Shown here: positions 21,001-27,575 of the stretch, one piece after another
Position numbering within the stretch: the first letter of the stretch is position 1
Layout: each line of letters begins with the position of its first letter
Source: CBDCWQ01 sp965223435
GTDB lineage: Bacteria; Myxococcota; Kuafuiibacteriia; Kuafuiibacteriales; Kuafuiibacteriaceae
Reading direction: 5' to 3'
Length of the DNA stretch: 64,000 nt
Assembly: GCA_965223435.1 (NCBI GenBank)
Contig: CBDCWQ010000021.1
Coordinates: 620,001 to 684,000 of the forward strand
Program-made: the position numbers and the translations under genes
The notes under the pieces: model-generated
What the model was told of the DNA's origin: nothing
The model's database searches: none
The model's input: only the letters and a program-made list of their open reading frames with translations

Positions 21001-22323
21001 GTGGTGGATATAGATACCCTTTTTGGTGAAGATCCGACGCATTTGGACGCGTTCGACGAATTGATCGCGAAGTTCAAGACGTTCCAATCGCTCAAAAGGA
21101 TCGAAGTCACAATGTATCAGATCGCGCCCCCTGGGGTTCGGCATCTCGGTGACGTGCGTCTTCTGGCCGCAAAGCTCTATTTCCCCGAGAACAAGGTTCA
21201 GTTTGCCCAATTTTTGGCCTTTAGCCCGGACGCCAACAGTCCATTCGATCGATTTGCTATGGCCGGTGCTTGGGATCCGGACCTCAATGTTGCGGTGCCC
21301 GAAAAAGCGTTTCTCATGCCTACGCCCCATGCTTTTTACGTGGAGCTGGACGAGACCGATCCATTCCAAAAATCGATGGGTGATCTCCTGCGTAAGGCCA
21401 TCAACCCCACTGGATTCAGAAAACTCACCGGTAAGTTCCGGGGCGAGCTCCAACCGCCGGGCGATGAGGAGTTCAAGGCATTTTTCTTTGGTGCGAAAAC
21501 GCACGTGCAGCTTTATGGCCCCGCGCGCGTTTGGGGTCGCGACGGGACGGGTCGTGAGGCGATTGAATCTGCGGTGCTCAACAACGCCTTTGCCTACCAC
21601 CTTGCCGCAAACGCACAAAAAGCCGGCAGTCTTCGGATTCCCGAGCGAACGTACGTCTTCTGGGACGCTAGCCATCTCGAAGGAACTGCGCCCGAAGCGT
21701 GGTATCAGCCCCAGAGCGGCCTGATTTTCGCGAAGGCGTTCCCTAGCATTCCTGATGACATGCCCGCGGAGAAGCGGGACAACATCGTTTACACTCAACT
21801 TTCTTACGAGCTTCAGCACGCATTCACGTATGGATTTTTCTCCATGATGGACGCCTCCACAACGGGTCAACTCATCAAGGCCGTGGAGCAAGATCCATCT
21901 TTCTCCGTGAGTGTGCGGGCGCTGCAGAAGCATCTTGGCCATTGGTGGAATTCTCCGGTCATTCGTTATTCGGAGTCGGTGTCCATGCTTATGCAGTATT
22001 GGCTGCTCCTCTTTTCCAACCAGTCAGACCTTATTCCGCTTCGGCCCGGAGAAGGTGCATTCGAGGACCTTGAGGTGTTGATCTTCCACGGGGGCGACCC
22101 TATCGCCGAGCGAGCTCATCGGCGGCTCTCGCCCGCCTTGGTTTTCATGTTGGTCAAGACCGGCCATCTGCCAAAAGGCGTGAAAACCATTCTCGAAAAA
22201 CATGGGTACGACGACACGATGTCTTCGTGGAAAAGCAAAGCGCACCAAAACGAGGTGTGGGCCGAAATCTATGAAGCAAAAAAAGGGTGGCTCGCCGACC
22301 GCCGGGCCAAGGAGCAAGATTAA
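12076..22323 (+). CDS. Giant secreted multidomain protein (3415 aa)
   Basis: The start at ATG 12076 is chosen for the GGAGGC site nine bases upstream and for a clean signal peptide, MKRFCGGILVCWWALGLAGQ, cleaved near residue 23. A WNLVAVPSLS segment follows. Residues about 260-880 resemble a sialidase-type beta-propeller with at least three Asp-boxes: STDGGQSFD at about 355, SSDGGRSWS at about 703 and SHDGGETFG at about 752. A low-complexity Asn/Ala/Glu/Pro stretch lies at about 605-630. Residues about 1045-1620 are helical with TEHNLD at about 1331 and DNCSWLSLS at about 1456, which suggests an alpha/alpha-toroid glycosidase-like domain. The following 1500 residues are unrecognised. Near the end, YELQH (3244-3248) and a glutamate in RYSES (3300) sit where a gluzincin HExxH...E site would be. 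It may be a surface or secreted carbohydrate-active or adhesive protein; function unproved. Confidence 0.75.
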   Translation: MKRFCGGILVCWWALGLAGQAQGNSSAPETVWSLEPGWNLVAVPSLSVPRLGARPLASGSVWPAVAGEGSESPSRHVRVLSEGDHGEGLAAGAYWVHSGALQQVALKGLSVRSSTISLPGWRFLWVAEETVYQDPYIHPLLRWDSESASYRTVSAGDLLEPGEGYLGNVTRSVVPFKASCASGGTSAAPSEALIQDCALFRALSKEPGPAPFPDPFGEDATRESEALRSEALLPAPVPRPGVFEPARGLDTPAGALALSRAALSPFEGQTWAYVAHVRRGRHDEIWVYRSDKAGKPGSFTAAAPFRSGGSVVELSIAAREGRVFVAWISEESESFSGPHTPLVRRLWAAESTDGGQSFDPPMVVRENATWKRGLDGAYDIYLNHHLVWGEGHKAYYLKNLAGVPENVFDVKTRAPANEVVKHLVKYDPGVDGRCACPECWCEESYLVDQADPADENSEGGYVYRTEESQVYQPSLTVSEDAVTIVVRQFRMWDNRPVSHPAWNTMALKPVYADAMTPGLYPTRSVVGWKKVWKHAYESGDEALYAALGTQYQYRYDGTWHEEDKIVVAQRPLFRGAWSAANAAGPQDAHRQSDGVSVLEVHFTPNADPSENAEPNANAEPRASADSGAEPLVAGWRKGTWHEGRFQSWRLTTVATVGDKSGNDKPSSPRVVHAPWGLAVVYEDGPSDDPNVLGFNPVRVQTSSDGGRSWSAPTSVGAGYVPAMGVTESGHMSVLAYVPRTASAGAVVAFHSHDGGETFGDASTLNQKHAKPVHWKSHGTGADVLVGGVSLAAHEDLFFAAWIEKHTDLGKGDRLVTSRASSASEVAYFSVSLPEYVTEGRRSKAVVTAENIYHMRVQSDQVLRFRSRDEVAVDEKTSATEVHAAAATEPRGGTTADKGAIDAVHGSDSSSPVAAHPGVVGDRARETPAGRGFSTQGGIARSDAGDHVGAGHGVGAAAAPPKSAGGLGLVSLKAGQASVWIEPSVLPLPTDGGGLGAVRSLSSALLGHGEGDGAVLEVSLAEARPSERGDGVPMFAASVHGNLQKALWMRNRLWRDGGLSAEGRPVGYQVEYQVVGGDAADEDEARAWLGAPVGEGQATDAQYLAAYERVWAYTQGIALAQYARLGTPRFDAKAQALARYLCARADRDRRGKKGFRSVIRGWPFSWNTSGDNWKDARLVTGATAWVIHGLGVFLVSDAFKALSEQEQSKQRDCYAEALEGLEDHRRFGTTEDGRKVSLMTAGWTARGLAFAHNPWELNPKRRPRLGAIGEAWDYYDVLDAIGYGADVGTTPPEIRRHLTKADGSTVDLPPRVLSNADLSFIQETVQAGNVVTEHNLDVLSVLNHALNHSDELGIRDREHLEAWRNELREGIFHVLWDPNDVHWRRDLENARDALGIRPEKRREIEAALADGVWGRVSTGGDMRPGGQQPPSPGVIRIDRGLLGSTDFVPNRRHTAIDNCSWLSLSVDYRDLEDPAKIDALARCLSFTSLAFGKHIEFRGHAYYGAHYFFDGFEDRYISATDRQELSFHLEATTGLIMGLLKFVAHHPSHPQSPGFRREADALWAGVQDFVLDHGFPYSSQRILDLSTLLTSSTALIWFIDTHEAFYGRDPAFSQGGLSSGAALSEGPLWNLGGLETLVSAEEVCDPEQTVSIAGALADEGADLVGVEVCGEDRVVLRSQSHSVIKYRANPKAATQVGEAVLKLKKVLAAPPGEVNLVSEITSIVFGLGLSLSAGQQVVEWLAEGYGWRALRLYDHPPVGPWRSVGFAKVDALSGHTQDDVLGVVDIYARNEQGLLEPSAKLSHGQIYGIVVPSTIVPLVPQLPWLVADPSFPYAEVFEYTQPIALEEPPSFAPETGFLLGDTSAQDLSSDDPFILGYRAWAKGGWLLLGQLQQQGWFQRLSTREQWAYLALMLDAKSHPWWPGRSSRGVVPPTWVHFGEPSNPLFVGVVLSEKEGGLITRTYLEPQTFVEGTWHAIVPGEHKPEYWSVKTEDLPKLPDHFRALQWANGRLPTSLLPDGSPPASADSLGARTSIGAEAVGNTSGFFPAYLWSFQPPGENKPISYAFGTQHDGFALEKSDPVVQEKLGEAEAVYTEINLDLHAPEKTENVAEDRVVSKVLSQKHFAKLQQIAKALNWPTSDLANQKIETVWAWLAAGNAILVPQLDEEVASYAVTKGSYAGGLEEASSRERRQFFETARTATGLERVIDRYAEGDISKAAELAGLELLEGHSPVVYQAGVLDWWLGRNRDLEVTQRHVQWLPKIKEEAQNKKLFLAVGLAHLLGDGGIIARLRDEGWIVKLVDGHETRLIGPAADLERGVANPAHVFRRPDTSGYVYTLAGGHKIHLQLLNIQDRSFELVVTLIGAESGIEIFRGEVNDRSGHRQLRVTKWVPDPPPAALTEAGVGYLLMRRILSVIEFDGTPIERVVAEFEGAADQFDADVHLGLEPKKVLSFDTLVRSQYYLPAGRTQAQSTNQQVYESGRGEFFEGHLQTLESDRNAIAEAFTEYNAYVWPQKEQQARLEALERLLAKWAHAMQWIENSRTVPMSVLGAGTIDEIVGDVAVGIAEYHKTWPHLPSAPKMSGTGQKVYFGLPYDAYVSSVTGLNRGVHFVSTVPPSRMFSKGRGLQGEGEDVLAFLGGGPGRFQLFRRDAFVPADSGEMKSALLHGNGVAWIYTAEMPSGSMDVNRLFEALGQPVPPSLANRVVVPTGIVGGTVRSAVKIKASSDGQITKGPVEFNKDFVPVVQDPGGAPSGAWKVHTELTDQGLSEDLAKDKVLLPSLSDASLGQYQRMRLTAADVVVVWTDSVVSPWGQDGAFTVGIQPSEDPVDGKLGYVDGDLRIESYEPFFATPYGPRLFVYYVANDGRALNTNTEATGLDSSEHHFPGFVAAEQILGAQEYVWDESAHRYAPGTYHPRPTGQSADQDAKGPGNFGTDSSGPQTSSQIEEPVAETIAELRRALLGGLMGTKFPASGPSDDAVVDIDTLFGEDPTHLDAFDELIAKFKTFQSLKRIEVTMYQIAPPGVRHLGDVRLLAAKLYFPENKVQFAQFLAFSPDANSPFDRFAMAGAWDPDLNVAVPEKAFLMPTPHAFYVELDETDPFQKSMGDLLRKAINPTGFRKLTGKFRGELQPPGDEEFKAFFFGAKTHVQLYGPARVWGRDGTGREAIESAVLNNAFAYHLAANAQKAGSLRIPERTYVFWDASHLEGTAPEAWYQPQSGLIFAKAFPSIPDDMPAEKRDNIVYTQLSYELQHAFTYGFFSMMDASTTGQLIKAVEQDPSFSVSVRALQKHLGHWWNSPVIRYSESVSMLMQYWLLLFSNQSDLIPLRPGEGAFEDLEVLIFHGGDPIAERAHRRLSPALVFMLVKTGHLPKGVKTILEKHGYDDTMSSWKSKAHQNEVWAEIYEAKKGWLADRRAKEQD

Positions 22324-22548
22324 GAGCTCGTCTGGATGGGGACCTTCGATTGGGGTCCTCACTTACAGCTCGGCCCGGGCGACGCGTGGACGCTTCTGGG
22401 TTCCGTCACGTGTGGGTGCTCCTTTAGGGCAATTACCGGTGTGAACGCCACCGCTTGGGTCCGACGGTGGGAGACTTGGGCCGCGTGGGTCTAGAAGGCT
22501 CGCCCGGGCTCTTGCCAGGGTGCCGAGACCAGTGAATAACGCTCTCGA

Positions 22549-24072
22549 ATGAAGGCGACGCTTTATACAGATGATCTGAGTGAGGCCCCCGTAGAATTGG
22601 TGGCGGTGGGTGTGTTTTCGGATGAGCCGGATCGAGGACTGGCCTACGCCCACTTGAACCAGGGACTGGACGGCGCTTTGGAGCGGGCTTGCCGTGATGA
22701 GCGCTTCAAGGGTGAGCCCGGCCAGACCGTGGTGTTTAACGCAAACGGCGGGGGGCCACGGCGAATCTTGGTGTACGGCTATGGGGAGCGTTCGGAGTAC
22801 GGTCCGGAGGCGGCACGGCGTTTCGCTGGGGCGGCGACGCGGCTGGCCCGAAAGGTCCAAGCGAAGTCGTGCGGGGTGCAGCTCACGATCCCGGATGTGC
22901 CGGCGCCGGTCCCGGAGGTCTTGGCGCTGATGCAGGCCTTGGCCGAAGGTGCCGTCCTCGGCAACTACCGGTACGACGAATTTAAGAAAAAGGATGAAAA
23001 GCAGGTGACCCTCAAGGAGCTGCGGGTTGCCCTGGTCGCCGAGGACGTTCCCGGCGTCAAGGGTGTGGAGCTGAGAGCGGCCCTTCAAAAGGGGCAGACG
23101 CTCGGGCGCGCGGCGTGTACCGCCAGAGACCTGGTGAATGCCCCGCCTAACGTTCTCTTTCCGGCCGCGCTGGCAGACCGCGCCCGCAAAGCCGCGAAGG
23201 CATCCGAGCTTGACTGCAAGATTCTCACCGCGCGCGATCTTGAAAAACAAGGCATGAACCTTCACCTGGGCGTGGGCAAAGGCAGCGCCCACGAACCCCG
23301 GCTCATTCATCTGAGCTACACGCCGCAAAAGTCGACCAAGAACCAAGGGACCATTGCCCTGGTCGGAAAGGGGCTCACCTTCGATGCGGGGGGCCTCTCG
23401 CTCAAGACCAGCGAAGGCATGATGGAAATGAAAATCGATATGGGCGGGGGTGCGGCGGTGCTCGGGGCGATGGTCGCTCTTGCCGAGCTCAAACCCAAAT
23501 GCGTCGTCCATGGAATCATTGGCGCCGCCGAGAATATGCCCGACGGCGGTGCGATTCGGCCGGGGGATGTTCTGGTCTCGAAGAAGGGCATTACGGTTGA
23601 GGTCCTGAACACCGACGCCGAAGGACGCCTGGTCTTGGCCGATGCGCTCGCCTACGCGCAGGCTCAAAAACCATCTGAAATCATCGACCTCGCCACCTTG
23701 ACCGGCGCCTGCATGGTTGCGCTCGGGCGCTCCATTGCGGGTGCCTTCATCAGCGATGAAGACCTGGCCAAGCGGTTGGCGGAGGCCTGGCAGCAAAGCG
23801 GCGAAAAATTCTGGAGAATGCCGCTCGATCCTGAACTCAAAGAGCTTCTCAAAAGCGAAGTAGCCGACATCAAGAACATTGGCGAGCGCTGGGGTGGCGC
23901 CATCACCGCCGCGCTCTTCTTGCGCGAATTTGTGGACCCCGACATTCCGTGGGCCCACCTCGACATCGCCGGTCCGGTGTTTGCGCACAAAGAATCAGGT
24001 CATACGCCCAAAGGCGGAACGGGCTTCGGCGTACGGACCCTCGTCGAATACGTGCTCGCCCGCGGCAGCTGA
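22549..24072 (+). CDS. pepA: Leucyl aminopeptidase (M17)
   Basis: The product is 507 residues, the normal length for cytosol aminopeptidase. It removes N-terminal residues from peptides using two metal ions in a hexamer in the cytoplasm. The N-terminal macro-like domain covers about residues 1-165 and the catalytic domain the rest. The metal and catalytic residues are all present: K274 and D279 (GKGLTFDAGG), D297 (DMGGG), D356 and E358 (NTDAEGRL), and R360. They align one for one with E. coli PepA. The gene stands alone, 225 bp after the giant gene, and a TIR hairpin element follows 17 bp after its stop. No strong ribosome-binding site is visible before the ATG. Confidence 0.97.
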   Translation: MKATLYTDDLSEAPVELVAVGVFSDEPDRGLAYAHLNQGLDGALERACRDERFKGEPGQTVVFNANGGGPRRILVYGYGERSEYGPEAARRFAGAATRLARKVQAKSCGVQLTIPDVPAPVPEVLALMQALAEGAVLGNYRYDEFKKKDEKQVTLKELRVALVAEDVPGVKGVELRAALQKGQTLGRAACTARDLVNAPPNVLFPAALADRARKAAKASELDCKILTARDLEKQGMNLHLGVGKGSAHEPRLIHLSYTPQKSTKNQGTIALVGKGLTFDAGGLSLKTSEGMMEMKIDMGGGAAVLGAMVALAELKPKCVVHGIIGAAENMPDGGAIRPGDVLVSKKGITVEVLNTDAEGRLVLADALAYAQAQKPSEIIDLATLTGACMVALGRSIAGAFISDEDLAKRLAEAWQQSGEKFWRMPLDPELKELLKSEVADIKNIGERWGGAITAALFLREFVDPDIPWAHLDIAGPVFAHKESGHTPKGGTGFGVRTLVEYVLARGS

Positions 24073-24089
24073 CCCCGATTCGCTTCGGA

Positions 24090-24142
24090 GAGCACACCTC
24101 ATGACCTCATTTTCCTGGACCAGGTCCAGGAGTGTGAGGTTA
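24090..24142. repeat. Emptied relative of the 57-kb TIR element
   Basis: Bases 24090-24120 match 57074-57104, the left terminal repeat of the element at 57 kb, at 29 of 31 positions. They are followed after three bases by GTCCAGGA, a 3-base change and TGAGGTTA, which corresponds to the start of the right terminal repeat. The interior is missing. The two halves form a hairpin with TCCTGGAC/GTCCAGGA as the inner 8-bp stem. It lies between pepA and the sigma-factor gene, where it may also affect read-through. Confidence 0.8.
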
Positions 24143-24347
24143 CCCAGTTAAGGGTATACTCGGTGATGGCGATTTTGGGGAACTTTCGGGGGAGACTTGT
24201 TGTCCATGGAAGAGCGTGTCCCTTTTGTCCCTACGTCCAGCGAGCATGCGGGTCACGCGAAGCGGGCGCGCGCAATCTGTGCCCGGGCCCCGGACGGCTG
24301 CCGGTCGGTGCAGTTCGGGTTTGCCGAGGGAAAAGCGCGTTTCGGCC

Positions 24348-24908
24348 GTGGATGATCTGGCCCTATTGGAACGGGTCGCAAACAAGGACCAAGCGGCTTT
24401 TCGGTACCTCGTCGAGCGCTACAAAGACCAAGTCTTGGGGGTCTGCTTTCGCGTGCTTGGAGATCGCCAAGAAGCCGAAGATGTGGCTCAGGATGTATTT
24501 ATCGTTGTTTATCAAAAGGCTGCCAAGTTTCGGGGTGAAGCGCTTCTCTCCACGTGGCTGTTTCGCATTGCGCGTAATCAGTCCTTGAATCGCGTCAAGT
24601 ATCTTGAACGGCGTGGTCGCCGCAAGAAGCAGGCGCTTGAGGACGTCAGTGAAGGCCGCCTCGCAGAACTTCAAGGCCCGGTCGCAGATCCTGAGACCAA
24701 GCTTGAAGCTCAAGAACGAAACCAACGTGTGCAGCAGGCGATCACCGAGCTTAAACCCACCCACCGCGTGGTGATTGTGTTGCGCGATATCGAAGGCCTG
24801 TCCTACGACCAGATTTCTTCGATCACCGGCCTGCGAGTGGGCACGGTCAAGAGTCGGGTTCATCGGGCCCGCACCGCGCTGGCGGCCAAGCTTGAGGGGA
24901 TTTTGTGA
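24348..24908 (+). CDS. ECF-type RNA polymerase sigma factor
   Basis: The product is 186 residues. Sigma region 2 is clear (AAFRYLVERYKDQV, then EDVAQDVFIVVYQK and LSTWLFRIARN), as is region 4 with its helix-turn-helix (SYDQISSITGLRVGTVKSRV). It directs RNA polymerase to a specific regulon. GTG 24348 is chosen because the longer in-frame start at 24216 adds an unconserved Ser/Arg-rich stretch and AGGGAAAAG lies upstream of the GTG. A TATACT at 24155-24160 may be a -10 element. A zinc-finger anti-sigma gene lies 100 bp downstream on the same strand, the usual regulatory pair. Confidence 0.9.
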   Translation: MDDLALLERVANKDQAAFRYLVERYKDQVLGVCFRVLGDRQEAEDVAQDVFIVVYQKAAKFRGEALLSTWLFRIARNQSLNRVKYLERRGRRKKQALEDVSEGRLAELQGPVADPETKLEAQERNQRVQQAITELKPTHRVVIVLRDIEGLSYDQISSITGLRVGTVKSRVHRARTALAAKLEGIL

Positions 24909-25009
24909 TGCGCCACACCACGCAAAACGGGTTCGGATCAATGAGGGTGAGCTTTGGGATGGACCATCGTGGGGGGATGGAATCCGTCGCTTTTGAGGGT
25001 ATTTTGTGA
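24908..25009 (+). CDS. 33-codon ORF linking sigma and anti-sigma genes
   Basis: An ATG overlaps the sigma-factor TGA (TGATG at 24906-24910), and this frame's own TGA overlaps the anti-sigma ATG (TGATG at 25007-25011). The peptide MRHTTQNGFGSMRVSFGMDH... ends EGIL, the same four residues as the sigma factor, because GAGGG(G/T)ATTTTGTGATG occurs at both junctions. It may be a translated coupling peptide or only the scar of a short duplication. No family is known. Confidence 0.3.
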   Translation: MRHTTQNGFGSMRVSFGMDHRGGMESVAFEGIL

Positions 25010-25722
25010 TGAACACTATCCGTTGGAATGATCGTATTCGGGCATGGTTGAGTCCTCATGGACTGGCAGAGCGTCTCATCCAAGAACGCTTGGATGGCGA
25101 TGCGCGACCGGATGAAGAAACGCGCGATCGCGAAGTCTGGCTTGATAATCACTTGGAGTCTTGTGCACGTTGTCGGCGTTCTTGGACGTCCAAGAGCGCT
25201 CTCAAGAGTGCTTTGAGCGCACTGCCGTCCGTCGCTGCTTCTGATGGATTTGTCTCGGACGTTCTTGAGGCGGTGGCGCAAAATGAACCAGCGCTCCCTC
25301 GAACATCGACTTTCATGACGCCGCAATGGGGATGGGGACTCGGATTGTCTTCTGCGGTGATGGCTGCGGTTGCGTTGGTTGTGACCTTGAATGCCAGGGT
25401 TGATGGAACAAGATCGACAGGAAAAGAAATCGCCGTCAGTGCGGCCGGCGGTCCGCTGCGCGTGGCCGAGAGGGTTCACTTTAGGGTCCGGGTGGTCGGC
25501 CTCACGGCGGCGGAAGCGCGATCGAGGGTCACAAGCCTTATCTTACCAGCCGGAGAGATTTTCAAGGATACCGATGAGGCGCTCTATGTGCGCTTTGGGC
25601 GGGCGGAGCTGGTACCGATGATGCGCAAATTGGCCACCCAGGGCCGCTACAAGGTGAGCAAGGTTGCGGACCTGACCAAAGATGCGACGGCGGTGGTGAT
25701 TCGTTTCGACTTGGCGTACTGA
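25009..25722 (+). CDS. Zinc-finger anti-sigma factor
   Basis: The product is 237 residues. An N-terminal cytoplasmic domain has the zinc-binding anti-sigma signature HLESCARC at about residues 46-53, the HxxxCxxC part of the ZAS motif. One membrane helix follows (LSSAVMAAVALVVTL, about 107-122). A periplasmic domain of about 110 residues (130-237) contains a ferredoxin-like alternation of strands and helices. It should hold the ECF sigma factor at the membrane until an envelope signal releases it. The ATG at 25009 overlaps the stop of the small linking ORF. No site-1 or site-2 protease gene is adjacent. Confidence 0.85.
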   Translation: MNTIRWNDRIRAWLSPHGLAERLIQERLDGDARPDEETRDREVWLDNHLESCARCRRSWTSKSALKSALSALPSVAASDGFVSDVLEAVAQNEPALPRTSTFMTPQWGWGLGLSSAVMAAVALVVTLNARVDGTRSTGKEIAVSAAGGPLRVAERVHFRVRVVGLTAAEARSRVTSLILPAGEIFKDTDEALYVRFGRAELVPMMRKLATQGRYKVSKVADLTKDATAVVIRFDLAY

Positions 25723-25760
25723 ACGGCGGGTTTCGGCATGCCCGCGGGTTTGTTCGTGGG

Positions 25761-27464
25761 CTAGGTTAAAAACGCAAGTAAAATGGCGCCGAGGGCGGCG
25801 CCTACGCCGAGGCCCAGACCGAACCCGCGCCAAAAAGCGACAGGCCTCGGCTCTTGGATCGGAGGTCGAACATCGGCGGTGGCTGTGTTGGACAGACCAT
25901 CCGATGGTTCGAGAAATTCTTGTTCAAAGGCGTTGTTTTCCGGCAAGCGTGCTTCAGCAGCCGGTTCTTCGGTTTTGGCCTTGGGGTACAGCTCTCCCGT
26001 GTTTTCGCCACCGGGTTTGCGTTTGACCTGGGAATAGGCACCAAGGCTTTCGGGCCGGGATGCCGGACGGAACGATGGTTGGTGCTCTTCGTCATCATCC
26101 TCCGCACCACAGGGCGCCTGTGGCAGCACTTTTGGTGTTTCGGTCGAGACGTTGGGGGCGCCGCCCCCGAAGTCGTCGCCTTTGTAGGCCTCACTGGCCC
26201 GCGCGAGGAGTTCGGCGTCGTCTTTTGCCCCCCATACAAAGTCAGGAATTGGGGTCAGGGCTGCAAACGGAGCGCCGTCTTCGAGGTCTTCGAGCTCGGT
26301 TCTGAGCTCGGGTGGTAGCGTAAATACGTCGATGCTCTCCGGGCCCAAAAGCCGGTCTATTTCTTCCAGCGTTTGGTCCAAGCTCGGTGGCTTCATGGGA
26401 AGCTCTGGAATGGTGCGTTCGCCTTCGGAAATGGCCGCTTCGAGCGCAGGATCCATTTCGGGGACATCGGGATCACCGGAGAACAGACGTCTCAGCTGAT
26501 ATCCGATGGTCGCCGGCGGAATCGCGCCGCCGGCTTTGGCCAGCTCGGTCAATACGTCGGCGGCCATCGCTTCGGCCGTGCGGTATCGCTCTTGGGGATC
26601 TTTTTTGAGCGAAAGGCTGAGAATTTTGGCCACCCCGCTGCTCAGGTGCGAGAACTCTTCGCTGAAATCAGGAAGTTCGTTTCGGGCCACCGCAGCCAGT
26701 GTTTCTTTGACAGAGACCCGTGCGAAAAGCGCGCGAGAGGTTAAGAGCTCGTAGAATACGGCACCCACGCCGTAGATATCGGCGCGGTTGTTGACCCTCT
26801 TTCCGGCCAGAACTTCAGGGGCGACGTATCGTGGCTTGCCCTTGAGAACCCCTTTTCGCAAGCCCCCGTCGCGCGAGGTGACATAACTGATTCCGAAGTC
26901 CGTGATTTTGACTTCGCCGAAAAAGGACACCATCACGTTGCTGGGGGTCATGTCTTGGTGAACGACACCGAGCGCGTTGCCATCGTTGTCTTTGAGCCGG
27001 TGGACAAAGGCGAGTCCCCGCAGGACCTCCGAGATGACCGACAAAGATAGGGCCAAAGACAAGTCTTCTTGTTGGTGCTGGGCCTGCCGAATGATCTGGT
27101 CAAGGTTTCGCCCTCGGACATACTCCATGGCGAGGTAGGGCGTGTTCTCGATGATAGGCTGGTCAAAGACCTTCACAATGTTGGGATGCTCGATGCGAGA
27201 CATCACCTCTTGCTCGACATCGAACATGGCGATGTGATCGTCGCGTTCGGCATCGGCCCTGAGACGCTTCAGGACCACCAGCTTTTCAAAACCTTTGGTT
27301 CCGGTCACCCGGCCCAGGGCGATTTCACCCATGCCCCCGCGATTGACGGTTCGCAGGATTTCGAAACGCCCGCTCTTTTGGCCTGTTTGTGGCATATTGG
27401 ACTTTGCCGGTTGTGCTTGGCGCAGCCGTTCCATACGTTTGTGGAGTTTCCTCTCAGGCTTCAT
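25761..27464 (-). CDS. Hanks-type Ser/Thr protein kinase, tail-anchored
   Basis: The product is 567 residues. The kinase domain covers about residues 33-310: Gly-rich loop VNRGGMGEI, catalytic lysine K66 (VVLKRL), C-helix glutamate in EQEVMSRI, catalytic loop HQDMTPSN (H169, Q170, D171), DFG at 189-191 and APEVLAGK. The arginine of the usual HRD motif is glutamine, so it is a non-RD kinase and probably does not depend on activation-loop phosphorylation. Residues about 330-540 are an acidic, Pro/Glu-rich linker. The last 24 residues are a Gly-rich membrane helix (FGLGLGVGAALGAILLAFL), giving a C-terminal anchor with the kinase in the cytoplasm. It lies 111 bp downstream of pilT on the same strand. 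Confidence 0.92.
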   Translation of the reverse strand: MKPERKLHKRMERLRQAQPAKSNMPQTGQKSGRFEILRTVNRGGMGEIALGRVTGTKGFEKLVVLKRLRADAERDDHIAMFDVEQEVMSRIEHPNIVKVFDQPIIENTPYLAMEYVRGRNLDQIIRQAQHQQEDLSLALSLSVISEVLRGLAFVHRLKDNDGNALGVVHQDMTPSNVMVSFFGEVKITDFGISYVTSRDGGLRKGVLKGKPRYVAPEVLAGKRVNNRADIYGVGAVFYELLTSRALFARVSVKETLAAVARNELPDFSEEFSHLSSGVAKILSLSLKKDPQERYRTAEAMAADVLTELAKAGGAIPPATIGYQLRRLFSGDPDVPEMDPALEAAISEGERTIPELPMKPPSLDQTLEEIDRLLGPESIDVFTLPPELRTELEDLEDGAPFAALTPIPDFVWGAKDDAELLARASEAYKGDDFGGGAPNVSTETPKVLPQAPCGAEDDDEEHQPSFRPASRPESLGAYSQVKRKPGGENTGELYPKAKTEEPAAEARLPENNAFEQEFLEPSDGLSNTATADVRPPIQEPRPVAFWRGFGLGLGVGAALGAILLAFLT

Positions 27465-27575
27465 TCTTACATTGGTTGGGGGGCCGATGTGAGGCGCGCG
27501 TCAGCCCCCAAGTGGGCGCGTGCCTACTTGCCCCCCGAAATGATTTGAGGGTATCCTCGGGTTGGAGTCGTGAAT

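Noticed and set aside
22363..23988. 541-codon minus-strand frame opposite pepA
   Set aside because: PepA on the plus strand has every active-site residue, so the antisense frame is a shadow.
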